Made by a program: the position numbers and the translations under genes. From JBMORL01 sp049322335 (GTDB lineage Bacteria; Bacteroidota; Bacteroidia; Flavobacteriales_D; UBA2798): 64,000 nt of DNA. Positions 40,807-48,694 of the stretch are shown here, one piece after another (within the stretch, counting starts at the first letter, position 1; each line of letters opens with the position of its first letter). The stretch lies in assembly GCA_049322335.1 (NCBI GenBank), contig JBMORL010000037.1:1-64000 (forward strand), in the 5' to 3' direction. The notes under the pieces were generated by a model. The model searched no databases, was not told where the DNA came from, and saw only the letters and a program-made list of their open reading frames with translations.

Positions 40807-42075
40807 ATGAATTCCTCAAGAAGAAATTTTCTACAAAAAACCGGATTGCTGGCTGGCGGTTTATCGCTGTTACCATTTACCGGTTTCCCTAACGAAATTT
40901 TACAGGAAGAAGTTCCTGTTTCACCCGATTTGAATGATGATGATTTCTGGCGATGGGTACGGGAAAGTTATACCACTTCCAATAATCTCATTAATCTTAA
41001 CAACGGGGGCGTTTCTCCACAACCCAAACAGGTGCAGGAGGTTTTTGAGCATTACAACCGGCTCTCCAATGAAGGGCCTTCTTATTATATGTGGAGAATA
41101 TTGGATAAAGGCCGCGAAACCGTTAGAAAAGAACTGGCCGAACTGGCTGGTGTAACCTCAGAAGAAATTGCCATCCAGCGAAACTCTACCGAATCGCTGG
41201 CTACTATTATTTTCGGATTAACCCTGCAAAAAGGCGATGAAGTGATTGTGACGAATTACGATTACCCCAACATGCGTCACGACTGGTTGCAGCGCGAACA
41301 ACGTGACGGAATAAAACTGGTGTGGATAGATATTCCCGTTGGCCTTGACGATACGGAAAAAATAGTGAAACTGTATACCGATGCTTTCACCCCGAAAACA
41401 AAAATCGTACACATCACCCACATGATTAACTGGACCGGGCATTTGTTACCTGCAAAGGAAATCACGGCAGCTGCCCATAAAAAAGGAATTGAAGTAGTGC
41501 TGGATGCAGCCCACTCTTTCGCCCATGTAAACACAAACCTGAAAGACATCAACTGCGAATATGCAGGAAGCAGTTTGCATAAATGGCTCTGTTGCCCGTT
41601 TGGAACAGGAATGTTATATGTAAGAAAAGATAAAATAGCAAGCCTTTGGCCGTTATTTCCTATTGACAAACCCCAAAGCGAAGACATCAAAAAATTCGAA
41701 GCGCTGGGAACGCGCTCTTTTCCTGCAGAAATGGCCATAGGAAAAGCTATTTCATTTCACAAAACTATCGGTATGGAACGCAAGGAAAAAAGATTGCGCT
41801 GGCTGAAAAACTATTGGGTAAACCAGGTAAAAACCCTGCCTAAAATAAAATTCTGCTCTCCCCTATCCGACCACGCTTCGTGCGCTATTGCCACCGTTGG
41901 CATAGAAGGAATGAAAGCTGCAGATATCGAAAATCATCTCTTCTCCAAATACAATGTTCACACCGTAGCCATCGACTGGCAGAAAGTAAACGGGATTCGT
42001 GTCACACCCAGCGTGTATACTTCTACTGACGATCTCGATAAACTGGTGCAAGGGTTGAAGGAACTGGCAGGGTGA
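40807..42075 (+). CDS. Tat-exported class V aminotransferase family protein
   Basis: A 422-residue fold-type I PLP enzyme. The N-terminus NSSRRNFLQKTGLLAGGLSLL is a twin-arginine signal, so it is folded with cofactor before export. LNNGGVSPQPKQV is the N-terminal family motif, IQRNSTESLATIIFGL binds PLP phosphate, EVVLDAAHSFAHV has the PLP Asp/His, and GSSLHKWLCCPFGTGML carries the PLP lysine. Relatives include isopenicillin-N epimerase-like and cysteine-desulfurase-like enzymes. The substrate is unknown, possibly a periplasmic amino acid or peptide. Confidence 0.88.
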   Translation: MNSSRRNFLQKTGLLAGGLSLLPFTGFPNEILQEEVPVSPDLNDDDFWRWVRESYTTSNNLINLNNGGVSPQPKQVQEVFEHYNRLSNEGPSYYMWRILDKGRETVRKELAELAGVTSEEIAIQRNSTESLATIIFGLTLQKGDEVIVTNYDYPNMRHDWLQREQRDGIKLVWIDIPVGLDDTEKIVKLYTDAFTPKTKIVHITHMINWTGHLLPAKEITAAAHKKGIEVVLDAAHSFAHVNTNLKDINCEYAGSSLHKWLCCPFGTGMLYVRKDKIASLWPLFPIDKPQSEDIKKFEALGTRSFPAEMAIGKAISFHKTIGMERKEKRLRWLKNYWVNQVKTLPKIKFCSPLSDHASCAIATVGIEGMKAADIENHLFSKYNVHTVAIDWQKVNGIRVTPSVYTSTDDLDKLVQGLKELAG

Positions 42076-42184
42076 AAAAAATATTTTTCAAATTTATTTC
42101 TCCTGTTTCACTTTAAAGTCTTGGGAGGAAACATAATTCCGCCTCCATAGTATCTCTGTTTTTCTGAGAAATTATAAAAATAAA

Positions 42185-42214
42185 AAAACGGAAAAACTTT
42201 CGTCTTCCCGTTTT
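42185..42214 (-). terminator. Intrinsic terminator after the following minus-strand T9SS gene
   Basis: AAAACGG pairs with CCGTTTT, with an inner GAA/TTC extension and a bulge; on the minus strand it is followed by a T-run (the A-run at 42182-42188). It begins 17 bases past the stop of that gene. Confidence 0.7.
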
Positions 42215-42230
42215 CTGTAGTTTCTTGTTT

Positions 42231-43172
42231 TTATCTCACTACCATTTTCTGCTGAATTGTATTTTTCCCGTCAGAAACCGTAACAAAATAAATTCCGCTT
42301 TCAGCTTTCATATCAATAGTATGATTCATCAAACCGCTGGCATTTACAGAAGCTGAATACACCACTTTGCCCAATACATCAGCAACATTCACTGAATAAT
42401 TTCCTTCAGCATTATTCATTTGGATGGTAAACTGTCCTTCGTTTGGATTGGGAAATATATTCAGGACGGATTCGGTTGTACTTTCAGCAACGCCTACACC
42501 TGTCCAATCCAGAAGAATTACATCGTCCACATAAAAATTTGCTGTGGCTTGTGTGGCATTGGTTACATCAGTAAACGCAATTCCAAAAATATCAGCTACA
42601 CCAAATCCACTGGCAGCACCCCACGCACCGGTAAATACAGAAGTTGAATTTATTTTTAACTCAGAGGTTCCTGCTCCCGGATTTACCGTCACGCTAACAT
42701 CATTCCATGCAGCAGGAGTATAGGTAAAAGCACTGGTGCTCGCTGTATTCACATTTCCGCTTCCATCTGTATTAAAAAAAACATCTATGCCATATTGGTA
42801 TCCGGCTCCACCTGATGTCCATGCTCCTCCCAAATTAAAATAAGCCCCATTTCCGGAAGGCACATATAATTTGAATTTAAATTCATATAGCCCGGTGGTG
42901 TAAGTTGAAGGAAAAGGCAAAACCATATCATGCAAATAGGCAGAAGGCCCGTTATTGTATACATTCATAGAATTGGAAGGGCTGCTGGAATAAGTATTAC
43001 TTACAAAAGCATCTTCCGGAGTTGTTCCGCTCCAGGTTTCCCATGTTCCGCCACTCGTAGCAGCCACGGTATTGCCTGCTGTTAAATTATCAAAGTCAAC
43101 AGAGATCAGAGTGGTTTGCGCCATCAGAAATCCGGGCGCCAGTAAAATGGATGTTAGTAATTGTTTTTTCAT
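42231..43172 (-). CDS. T9SS-secreted jelly-roll protein
   Basis: A 313-residue exported protein: signal peptide to about residue 18 (ends FLMAQT), a beta jelly-roll of the concanavalin type over residues 20-225 (TLISVDFDNLTAGNTVAATS, AYFNLGGAWTSGG, ANFYVDDVILLDW), then a CTD with IFPNPNEGQFTIQMN, DVLGKVVYS, ESGIYFVTVSDG and an end KMVVR. Probably attached to the cell surface; ligand binding, perhaps of carbohydrate, is only suggested by the fold. Confidence 0.8.
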   Translation of the reverse strand: MKKQLLTSILLAPGFLMAQTTLISVDFDNLTAGNTVAATSGGTWETWSGTTPEDAFVSNTYSSSPSNSMNVYNNGPSAYLHDMVLPFPSTYTTGLYEFKFKLYVPSGNGAYFNLGGAWTSGGAGYQYGIDVFFNTDGSGNVNTASTSAFTYTPAAWNDVSVTVNPGAGTSELKINSTSVFTGAWGAASGFGVADIFGIAFTDVTNATQATANFYVDDVILLDWTGVGVAESTTESVLNIFPNPNEGQFTIQMNNAEGNYSVNVADVLGKVVYSASVNASGLMNHTIDMKAESGIYFVTVSDGKNTIQQKMVVR

Positions 43173-43221
43173 ATTTATGGGTTTTGGTTTATTGATTAAA
43201 AGTAGGCATTTATTTACTTAT

Positions 43222-43254
43222 AAAAACAAAAGCGCCCTGAATATGGCGCCTTTG
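43222..43254 (-). terminator. Intrinsic terminator after the large T9SS protease gene
   Basis: A 10-bp stem CAAAAGCGCC/GGCGCCTTTG (one mismatch) with an 8-base loop. On the minus strand it is followed by TTTTTA. It lies 22 bases past the stop codon. Confidence 0.75.
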
Positions 43255-43276
43255 TTTATTTAATTGTCTGTTTTAA

Positions 43277-46200
43277 TTATTCTATCACCAGTTTCTTCAC
43301 TACTTTCATTCCTTCAGTATTCATTACAGCGAAATAAACTCCGCTGGCTACAGGAAGATTAAAAAGTATTGCTTTTTCATTCTGTATTGCATGAGTGTAA
43401 ACCAGTTTTCCCTGCGGAGTGAAAATAGAGAAGTCGCCACTTTGCATCATTTGCGGCAACTGTACCATAAATGTTCCGTTATTCGGATTGGGGAAAATAC
43501 CAAAATCACCGGCACTCAATTCAACAATACTTACCGAAGAAGAAATTATTACTGTCACCACATCGGTACATCCGTTGGCATCTGTTATAGTAACCGTATA
43601 CGTTCCTCCGGCAAGTCCGCTGATGTCTTCGGTAGTAGCAGAATTACTCCAGTTGAAAGTATAAGGTCCTGTTCCGCCCGAAACCGTAAGATCGATAGAT
43701 CCGTTATTTCCGGGAGCTGTTTCATCCACGTGGGTTTCCGTTCCGGCAAGCACTGCAGGTTCACCTACTGTTCCTGAAATGGTAATAACACAACCATTCG
43801 CATCGGTAATTGTACTCGGACAATTCCCGGGACATAGTCCGGTTAAGCTGCCTGCAGTAGTAATTGTTCCGGCATTTCCATCACACCATTGTACATTATA
43901 TGGCATTGCACCGGGATCCATCGTAATCAATATAGAACCATCACAATCCCCAAAACAACTCACATCAGTTGCTGAGGCAGTTCCTGACGGCAATGCGTTT
44001 ACCGTTACACTCACATTGGATGTTGCTGAACAACTTCCGGATGTTATCGTGAGTGTATACGTTCCTGCTTCTGCAGATGTAGACGGAGTAATGGAAGGAT
44101 CTTCGGTAGAAGAAGTGAATCCGTTCGGCCCACTCCAGCTATAAGTGGCACCACCAACTGTGTTGGCAGTAAGATCCAGCTGATCGCCTTCACACAATGG
44201 CGAGTTACTTCCGGCAGTAGCAGTTGGCCCTGTTGAAACAGTAACCGTTTCTGTATCGGTTCCCCCGCAGGAACCGCTGATCGTATACGTAATTGTATGT
44301 GATCCCGCTCCGGCAGCGGCAGGGTCAAACACACCGGAAGTTGCATTGATACACGCACCGCATGAAGCCGACCATGTTCCGCCCGCAGTAACTGCAGTTA
44401 ATGTTACAGGAGAAGACGTTGTACATTGAGGAGCGGCAGGATTAATGGTTGGATCGGCTGCTGAAGTTACCACAACGTTAGTAGTAGAAACCGTACTTGA
44501 ACACCCGCTGGCCGTAATAGTCAGCGAATAGTTTCCTGAATTAATTGTACCGGCACCTGAAATAGTTGGGTCTTCCAGTGAAGATGTAAATCCGTTCGGG
44601 CCGGTCCAGCTGTATGTAGCGCCTGCCACGGTATTTCCTGTGAGGTTAATAGCATTACCCACACATACCGGTGTATTGCTTCCTGCAGTAGCTGTTGGTG
44701 TTTGATTCACCGTTACGTTTACTGTGGATGCTGTTGACGCACATCCGCTGTTCGTTATGGTAAGCGTATAGGTTCCCGACATAGCTGTTGTAGATGATGG
44801 ACGCGTGGGATCTTCCGTAGTTGAAGTGTATCCGCCCGGGCCGGTCCAGCTATACGTTGCACCTGCCACTGTATTTCCGGTAAGATTAATCGTATTTCCG
44901 GAACATACAGGAGAATTACTTCCCGCAGTAGCCGTTGGTGTTTGATTCACCGTTACGTTTACTATGGATGCCGTTGACGCACATCCGCTGTTCGTTATGA
45001 TAAGCGTATAGGTTCCCGACATAGCTGTTGTAGATGATGGGCGCGTGGGATCTTCCGTAGTTGAAGTGTATCCGCCCGGACCGGTCCAGCTATACGTTGC
45101 ACCTGCCACTGTATTTCCGGTAAGATTAATTGTATTTCCGGAACATACAGGAGAATTACTTCCCGCAGTAGCTGTAGGCGTTTGGTTCACCGTTACGTTT
45201 GTTGTGGACGGAGTTGACGCACATCCGTTGGCCGTTATAGTGAGTGTATACGCTCCCGACATAGCAGTGGTGGAAGAAGGACGTGTTGGATCTTCCAGTG
45301 TGGAAGTATATCCACCGGGGCCGGTCCAGCTATACGTTGCTCCTGCCACAGTATTTCCGGTAAGATTAATTGTATTTCCGGAACACACGGGTGAATTGCT
45401 TCCTGCTGTAGCTGTAGGAACTGCATTCACTGTTATATAAGCAGTTTTGGTTTCTGTATCGCTTCCGCTGGCATTGGTGGCCACAAGTGTTACTGCATAA
45501 GTCCCCGGAGTGTTATAACACACCGTTGGATTTTGTGAAGTGGAGGTAGCGGGAGTTCCGCCAGTAAACGACCATGACCAGGAAGTTGGTGCACCGGTAG
45601 AAAGATCGGTAAACGTGATACAACTTCCGGCACAAACTGTAGTGGATGATGCAGAGAAGTCTGCTGTTGGCGGAAGGTTCGGGAAGTACAGATTGATATC
45701 ATCAATATATACATGATTTCCGTATCCTGAACGGCTTTCAAATCTTACCAGTACACTGGCTTCACCAATATAGGCAGAGAGATTGATTTGTTCAGCTCTC
45801 CATTGTGTGGGAGTGGGCACGAATGCCGCTGTATTATCAGGAGCGGTAGCAAGTGTTGTTCCGCCTTTTCCATAAACTCTTGTCCATGATGCACCACAGT
45901 CTGTTGAGACGGCTACATAAAGTGAATCGATATATGTTGCATTATAACGGGCATGGGCCACGTTAAAGTCGAGATACAAAGGACTTGTAGCTGTAGAAAA
46001 ATTCAATGCAGGAGTGGTGAGATAATCCATCTGCCCGGTGATATCAATCGTACCGGAATAATTATCCATTCGTGCAGAAGCCGTGCTGTTTCCAAATCCA
46101 CCTGCTGTAGTTACGCGCGACCAGGTGTTATTCGCATCGGGATTGGTGAGTATCCATCCGGTAGGCGGGAAAGTAGCTGCCTGGAATCCTTCCGTAAATG

Positions 46201-47962
46201 GCAAAGCCGCTCCTGCCGGTGCGTTGATAACGGTAAAACTATTTGTTTTAGAATCATTGGTAGCATTACCATCAGTGCCACCGTTTGGATTGGAAGTATA
46301 AGCCGTATAAGTATGCGCTGCTGCTGTTGTAGTGAAATTGGGTAATGTAACATTTGTTGTTGCTCCCGAAGCTAATGAGCCTGTCCAGCTATACGTAGCC
46401 GGTGCTGCTGCATCAAGATAATAATTGATCGTTACAGACGTGAGCGTATTGGTTCCGTAGTTTCTCAGTACTACAACCGGAGTGAAAGTAGTTTCGCATA
46501 TGGTGATACCGTTAGCCGGAGTGGTAATGGAAGAAATTCCCGCATCAAGGGCAACGGTAGGCGCATTGGGATCGTATCCTACCAATGTAGTGGCACCGGT
46601 TGCACAACCGTCCAGCCAGTTACTGAGCCGCGTGCTGTTTGTCCCTCCACCTGTCCAGGAAGTGAAAAATTTTCCGTAATAATCGTATCCGCATCCTGCA
46701 TTGTTCTCGCAACCGCAATTGGAAGGGCCACCGTATAATTGTCCCACAATTAATCCGCTTTGATTAAATAATGGTGATCCCGATGATCCGCCTTCTGTAA
46801 CTCCGTCTGTCCATGTGGGAGTTTGCCAGCAGGTAGCAGGCCCGTTACCCAAATCAATTCCGGTTTGTGAAATTCCTGTTCCTGTAGATTGGCTGAATTT
46901 TTTAATATCACCGCTGGGATGGTGAATTCCGAATGGGTTTACAGGAGCTGTATTATTCCTGTCCCATCCTGCATAATACACGTTATAACCTGCAGGAGGC
47001 GTACTGTTCATTTGCAAAAGATTCATATCGCTTCCACCATAAGCAGCACGCTGAACAGCACCTGAAATAGAATTGGAGGCAGGACTGGATCCGGGATTAG
47101 GGCAACCCGGTGCTTCCCAGTTGAAACGAAACACCCAGCTTCCGAATCCTGATGCTCCGCAGTGATTAGCAGTAAGCACATAGGGAATTCCGTTGTTACA
47201 GGTATTGTTGATCAATGCCGCGCTACAAAACTCTCCGCCATTCACCAAACAAATTCCGCTGCGTATCTGGTCGTCCCATGCTGCATAAGCCGGGCAACGG
47301 GCATTATTTTCACAGGCACCCGAAGCACCAAATGCACGTAAAAATGATTCGCGCATATCTTTATAGGCATGAGTTACGCGCCAGATTTCGAGAGAAACGG
47401 TATTTAATGCATTTTGAGGAACGAACATTTCCACAATCACTTTATCTCCATACAGCAATTCTGTTCCCAGCATTTTATCATCGGCAGTAATATGTTCTTG
47501 TGTGAATCCTCCATGATGCTCATTTTTTGCTTCATTATAAACATATAATTTACATCCTTCAGGAAGATTCATATTCATGAATGAAAGGTTGATGGAAACA
47601 GCACCTGGAGAAGAAATCCCCAGTCGCCATATCATGTCTCCGTTATCCAGCGTATGCCAGGTTCCCGAATTATCCGGTTTTAATGAAACATAATGGTCGT
47701 AACCAAAACGCAACACTTTTATGTTCTGGTTAAACAGGTGTTCATCTTCCGAAAGCAATGCCTGCACATCTATGGCTGGCATGGTTTCATAAACGATCTC
47801 ATTATCGTATTGCGAAAACTTATACGACCACGGCTGTCCACCATCACTCAGCTGGAGATGTGGCTGCACATGTTCTGAATTCGTCACCGGCTGATTACGC
47901 AATTGCGCAAACAGTGATGAAGCAAAAAACAAACTAAGTAGTAAAACGGAAAGTTTTTTCAT
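43277..47962 (-). CDS. Large T9SS-secreted trypsin-like protease with PKD, Ig-like and SprB-type repeats
   Basis: A 1561-residue surface or secreted protease. Signal peptide 1-20, a propeptide-like beta domain to ~205, then a Lys-C/trypsin-like catalytic domain (~210-450) with His267 (LTANHCGAS), Asp312 (GGSDMNLLQ) and Ser394 (EGGSSGSPLF). Then follow a CARDB-like domain (~470-590), a cleaved-adhesin/MAM-like jelly-roll (~595-780), a PKD domain (~785-865) and five 80-residue Ig-like repeats with one unrelated insert. Two SprB-like repeats (DVSCFGDCDGSI, ITDANGC) precede the CTD (IFPNPNNGTFMVQLP, ASGVYFAVMNTEG). It probably digests proteins outside the cell. SprB-type repeats are known from gliding adhesins. 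The start follows the usual signal peptide. Confidence 0.88.
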   Translation of the reverse strand: MKKLSVLLLSLFFASSLFAQLRNQPVTNSEHVQPHLQLSDGGQPWSYKFSQYDNEIVYETMPAIDVQALLSEDEHLFNQNIKVLRFGYDHYVSLKPDNSGTWHTLDNGDMIWRLGISSPGAVSINLSFMNMNLPEGCKLYVYNEAKNEHHGGFTQEHITADDKMLGTELLYGDKVIVEMFVPQNALNTVSLEIWRVTHAYKDMRESFLRAFGASGACENNARCPAYAAWDDQIRSGICLVNGGEFCSAALINNTCNNGIPYVLTANHCGASGFGSWVFRFNWEAPGCPNPGSSPASNSISGAVQRAAYGGSDMNLLQMNSTPPAGYNVYYAGWDRNNTAPVNPFGIHHPSGDIKKFSQSTGTGISQTGIDLGNGPATCWQTPTWTDGVTEGGSSGSPLFNQSGLIVGQLYGGPSNCGCENNAGCGYDYYGKFFTSWTGGGTNSTRLSNWLDGCATGATTLVGYDPNAPTVALDAGISSITTPANGITICETTFTPVVVLRNYGTNTLTSVTINYYLDAAAPATYSWTGSLASGATTNVTLPNFTTTAAAHTYTAYTSNPNGGTDGNATNDSKTNSFTVINAPAGAALPFTEGFQAATFPPTGWILTNPDANNTWSRVTTAGGFGNSTASARMDNYSGTIDITGQMDYLTTPALNFSTATSPLYLDFNVAHARYNATYIDSLYVAVSTDCGASWTRVYGKGGTTLATAPDNTAAFVPTPTQWRAEQINLSAYIGEASVLVRFESRSGYGNHVYIDDINLYFPNLPPTADFSASSTTVCAGSCITFTDLSTGAPTSWSWSFTGGTPATSTSQNPTVCYNTPGTYAVTLVATNASGSDTETKTAYITVNAVPTATAGSNSPVCSGNTINLTGNTVAGATYSWTGPGGYTSTLEDPTRPSSTTAMSGAYTLTITANGCASTPSTTNVTVNQTPTATAGSNSPVCSGNTINLTGNTVAGATYSWTGPGGYTSTTEDPTRPSSTTAMSGTYTLIITNSGCASTASIVNVTVNQTPTATAGSNSPVCSGNTINLTGNTVAGATYSWTGPGGYTSTTEDPTRPSSTTAMSGTYTLTITNSGCASTASTVNVTVNQTPTATAGSNTPVCVGNAINLTGNTVAGATYSWTGPNGFTSSLEDPTISGAGTINSGNYSLTITASGCSSTVSTTNVVVTSAADPTINPAAPQCTTSSPVTLTAVTAGGTWSASCGACINATSGVFDPAAAGAGSHTITYTISGSCGGTDTETVTVSTGPTATAGSNSPLCEGDQLDLTANTVGGATYSWSGPNGFTSSTEDPSITPSTSAEAGTYTLTITSGSCSATSNVSVTVNALPSGTASATDVSCFGDCDGSILITMDPGAMPYNVQWCDGNAGTITTAGSLTGLCPGNCPSTITDANGCVITISGTVGEPAVLAGTETHVDETAPGNNGSIDLTVSGGTGPYTFNWSNSATTEDISGLAGGTYTVTITDANGCTDVVTVIISSSVSIVELSAGDFGIFPNPNNGTFMVQLPQMMQSGDFSIFTPQGKLVYTHAIQNEKAILFNLPVASGVYFAVMNTEGMKVVKKLVIE
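44461..45420 (-). repeat. Four tandem 240-bp repeats inside the protease gene
   Basis: Each unit is 240 bases (80 codons) starting at TPTATAGSN. Units 44701-44940 and 44941-45180 differ at about 9 of 240 positions; unit 45181-45420 is slightly further and 44461-44700 clearly more diverged. A fifth degenerate copy lies nearer the 3' end. Confidence 0.9.
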
Positions 47963-48050
47963 GGCTTGTTGGTATTTGATTGCCGTGAATTTAGTAAAAG
48001 AAATAATAAGTTAAACCGGTTCAGCCTATGATTTTTCCCACTATTGGAAT

Positions 48051-48617
48051 TCAGATTTTTAACATCCAGTTTTTTATTATACTCTTTCCAACGGGTGTTA
48101 ACAAAGATTCAGGATGATACTGTACTCCGTGAATATCATAACGTTCGTGTTTCAGCGACATGGCTATTCCGTTTTCATTTATTGACGTTAAAATTAATCC
48201 GTCAGGGAGCGGGGTTTTTACCGCCCATGAATGATAGTGGCCGGCCCGAAAAGTTTCAGGAATTTCCCTGTATAAAATATCTGTTTTATCTGTCACCCTG
48301 CATTCCGAATCCACACCATGCAAAACCTCCGGCAGGTTATACAGCTCCCCGCCAAAATATTCTGCGATGGCCTGCATCCCGAGGCAAACCCCCAGTATTT
48401 TTTTTGAAGAGTGATACCTGTTAATAACTTTCATGGTCAAACCGGCTTCTTTGGGCAATCCTGGACCCGGGGAAATAACGATATGCGAATAATCGTCAAG
48501 ATCCGTTGCGCCTGCCGCATCATTTCTGAACACCTTCACCTCACTGCATATTTCTTCCAGGTAATGCACCAGGTTATAGGTGAATGAATCGTAATTATCT
48601 ATGACGGCTACACGCAT
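48051..48617 (-). CDS. pabA: Anthranilate / aminodeoxychorismate synthase glutaminase subunit
   Basis: A 188-residue class I glutamine amidotransferase starting MRVAVIDNYDSFTYNLVHYL, the TrpG/PabA N-terminus. SPGPGLPKEAG is the oxyanion motif, LGVCLGMQAIAEYFGG has the nucleophile Cys (about residue 80), and IHGVQYHPESLLTPVG the His-Glu pair. It delivers ammonia to a chorismate-using partner for folate or tryptophan synthesis; no TrpE/PabB is near, which slightly favours a PabA or amphibolic subunit. A class IV aminotransferase that could be PabC is at 9.4 kb. Confidence 0.88.
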   Translation of the reverse strand: MRVAVIDNYDSFTYNLVHYLEEICSEVKVFRNDAAGATDLDDYSHIVISPGPGLPKEAGLTMKVINRYHSSKKILGVCLGMQAIAEYFGGELYNLPEVLHGVDSECRVTDKTDILYREIPETFRAGHYHSWAVKTPLPDGLILTSINENGIAMSLKHERYDIHGVQYHPESLLTPVGKSIIKNWMLKI

Positions 48618-48694
48618 TTTTAATTCCAAAGGCGAATTTCGTTAATTTCATTCAACGGCATGCCGGTCACCGTGAAAAAGAATATATTCGCAAT

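Noticed and set aside
44461..45420. CRISPR-like array
   Set aside because: The 240-bp units are contiguous and in frame with a protein repeat, without spacers.
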